A stretch of DNA of 64,000 nucleotides, taken from the NCBI GenBank assembly GCA_963718775.1, contig OY970377.1, positions 1,612,001 through 1,676,000 of the forward strand, written 5' to 3'. The stretch comes from VRUE01 sp963718775. GTDB taxonomy: Bacteria > Actinomycetota > Thermoleophilia > Solirubrobacterales > 70-9. Positions 62,687 through 64,000 of this stretch are shown one piece after another; positions within the stretch are counted from its first letter, which is position 1; every line of letters starts with the position of its first letter. Both the position numbers and the translations under genes were made by a program. The notes beneath the pieces were generated by a model. That model was given only the letters and a program-made list of their open reading frames with translations, was not told where the DNA came from and did not search any database.

Positions 62687-63256
62687 GTGCCCGACCTCGA
62701 CGCCGCCAAGCGGACCCTGCTCGCCGAGCTGCGCGAGCACTCGCTGATCGTCGGCGAGGTGACGCTTTCGAGCGGCGCGACGGCGCAGTACTACGTCGAT
62801 GCTCGCCGGGCGTTGCTGCGGCCGGCGGGGTTCCTTGCTGCCGGTGAGCTGATCGCCGCCGCCGCGGTTGAGCTGGGGGCAAGCGCGGTCGGGGGTCCAG
62901 CGACCGCGGCGATCCCACCTTCGTGCGCGGCGCTCGCCGTGTCTGCGGGACAGAACCTGGTCGGCTTCTTCGTGCGCGGCGAGCGCAAGCAGCACGGCCT
63001 GCAGCGCTGGGTCGAGGGGCCGGTCGAGGCCGGCGCCCGCTGCCTCGTCGTCGAGGACACGGTCACCACCGGCGGCTCGACGGCGCGGGCAATCGAGCGG
63101 ATCCGCGAGCAGGACCTCGAGGTGGTCGGCGTCGTCGGCGTCGTCGACCGACTGGCCGGCGGGGGGGAGAAGATCGAAGCCGCAGCGGCCGGCGCTCCCT
63201 ACCGAGCCCTGGTCACGATCGACGAGATTTACCCCGACCGGCCCGACCGGGGTTGA
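62687..63256 (+). CDS. pyrE: Orotate phosphoribosyltransferase
   Basis: Adds ribose-5-phosphate from PRPP to orotate in pyrimidine synthesis. It has 189 residues from GTG 62687, with AGGA nine bases upstream; ATG 62678 is equally possible. Landmarks are SGATAQYYVDARRALL, the glycine-rich VGGPATAAIP, FFVRGERKQHG and the PRPP motif CLVVEDTVTTGGST (about 124-137). It starts 23 bp after the epimerase gene. Confidence 0.92.
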   Translation: MPDLDAAKRTLLAELREHSLIVGEVTLSSGATAQYYVDARRALLRPAGFLAAGELIAAAAVELGASAVGGPATAAIPPSCAALAVSAGQNLVGFFVRGERKQHGLQRWVEGPVEAGARCLVVEDTVTTGGSTARAIERIREQDLEVVGVVGVVDRLAGGGEKIEAAAAGAPYRALVTIDEIYPDRPDRG

Positions 63257-63266
63257 GCGAGGAGCG

Positions 63267-63938
63267 ATGGAGCCCGACGCCGTAGAGATCCGCGTGCTCG
63301 GCTGCCTGGTCGAGAAGCAGCGCACCACGCCGGATGCTTACCCGCTTTCTCTCAACTCGCTGCGACTCGCCTGCAACCAGGCGACCAACCGTGAGCCCGT
63401 GGTCGACTACGACGAGGCGACCGTGGTCGAGGCACTGCGCCGCCTCGCCCTGCGCGGCTGGACCCGCCTCGCCAGCGGCGCTGGCAGTCGGGCTCGCAAG
63501 TACCGCCACCTGCTGGGCGACGCCTTTGGCCTCGACGACGCCGAGGTCTCGCTGCTCGCCGTGCTGATGCTGCGTGGCCCGCAGACTCCGGGCGAGCTGA
63601 AGCAACGCTGCGATCGGCTCCATCACTTCGACGATCTCGCCGCCGTCCACGACGCTCTCGATCGCCTCGTCGAGCGCGGCCAGGTCGCCCGCCACGAGCG
63701 CCGGCCCGGCCAGAAGGAGGATCGCTACGAGCAGTTGCTCGGGGGCGGTGTTGTCGAGACCCCGCAGGCAACTGCCGACCCGGTTCCCGGTGAGCCGGCA
63801 TCGGACTCGACGGGCATGGGCGAGAGCAAACCGGCGGGGGTATTGACTCCCGCCGAGGACCGTCTCACCCGCCTCGAGCGCGAAGTGGCCGAGCTCCGTT
63901 CTGAGCTCGCTGCCCTGCGCGCCGATCTGGGCGACTGA
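63267..63938 (+). CDS. YceH family protein (DUF480)
   Basis: 223 residues from ATG 63267, with GAGGAG 8-13 bp upstream. Two winged-helix units are arranged as in E. coli YceH: the first with CLVEKQRTTPDAYPLSLNSLRLACNQATNREPV (about 12-44), the second with SLLAVLMLRGPQTPGELKQRCDRLHHFDD (about 93-121). The C-terminus adds a short coiled-coil (LTRLEREVAELRSELAALRADLGD). It probably binds DNA or protein; no function is established. It begins 11 bp after pyrE. Confidence 0.88.
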   Translation: MEPDAVEIRVLGCLVEKQRTTPDAYPLSLNSLRLACNQATNREPVVDYDEATVVEALRRLALRGWTRLASGAGSRARKYRHLLGDAFGLDDAEVSLLAVLMLRGPQTPGELKQRCDRLHHFDDLAAVHDALDRLVERGQVARHERRPGQKEDRYEQLLGGGVVETPQATADPVPGEPASDSTGMGESKPAGVLTPAEDRLTRLEREVAELRSELAALRADLGD

Positions 63939-63959
63939 GCCCGACCTCACCTCGCTGCT

Positions 63960-63978
63960 GTGCCCGTTTCACGGGCAC
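63960..63978. terminator. Hairpin after the YceH-like gene
   Basis: An 8-bp perfect stem (63960-63967 and 63971-63978) with a TTC loop lies 22 bp after the stop codon. TTCTG follows, a weak U-run. Plausible terminator; only 22 bases of the window remain beyond it. Confidence 0.55.
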
Positions 63979-64000
63979 TTCTGCCTGCTTTGAGACAGTC

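Overview
This is a GC-rich window of about 64 kb with genes packed on both strands. It starts in the yidC-khpB(jag)-rsmG-parA-parB block that usually lies next to a bacterial replication origin. dnaB and the rpsF-ssb-rpsR-rplI ribosomal operon follow further on. A six-gene mce operon, MmpL, TatA/TatC, trehalose synthases and a menaquinone/polyprenyl synthesis pair point to a high-GC Gram-positive of the Actinomycetota. The siroheme-decarboxylase-like gene between hemB and hemL, and a family of secreted proteins I associate with Solirubrobacterales, suggest class Thermoleophilia. That placement is an inference, not a database result. There is no phage, IS element or CRISPR array.

Layout. 0-4.5 kb: membrane insertase, RNA-binding protein, rRNA methylase, chromosome partition pair, tRNA-Ile. 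4.4-13.4 kb: D-Ala-D-Ala ligase, aminotransferase, phosphodiesterase, GT-C glycosyltransferase, YmdB phosphodiesterase, ABC exporter. 13.5-16.9 kb: haem genes hemB, a fused AhbA/AhbB-like protein, and hemL. 17-21.3 kb: cytochrome bc complex (Rieske, cytochrome b6, subunit IV fused to cytochrome c), then menG and a polyprenyl diphosphate synthase, i.e. a quinone/respiration block. 21.8-23.7 kb: tatA-tatC, a TPR-like membrane protein, tRNA-Lys. 23.7-37.7 kb: lipid-transport locus with MmpL, six Mce proteins and two secreted paralogues. 37.9-41.5 kb: dnaB, helicase loader, purA. 42-47 kb: TetR regulator, third secreted paralogue, rplI-rpsR-ssb-rpsF. 47-50 kb: two trehalose-forming glycosyltransferases. 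50-53 kb: HtrA protease with a two-component system. 53-64 kb: thiL, flippase-like and mannosyltransferase-like membrane proteins, class A PBP, MscS, CPBP protease, an unusual tRNA, L,D-transpeptidase, epimerase, pyrE and a YceH-like protein.

Two things stand out. First, a family of 108-119 bp palindromes recurs eight times. The inner motif is conserved (CTCAACTTTTTCG ... CGAAAAAGTACAAG), while the outer arms differ between copies yet pair almost perfectly within each copy. Copies usually abut a stop codon, and in places they run into coding sequence at gene ends. Second, 60124-60215 (minus) folds as a tRNA with an 8-bp acceptor, 4-bp T stem, 6-bp D stem and long variable arm. That is the shape of tRNA-Sec and of the reported allo-tRNAs, but the anticodon reads GAC. 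The same transcript carries a perfect 13-nt antisense copy of its anticodon arm.

Three conserved housekeeping genes (parA, hemL, thiL) each carry one apparent single-base frameshift. This looks more like residual indel errors in the assembly than biology, so other start and stop positions should be read with that in mind.
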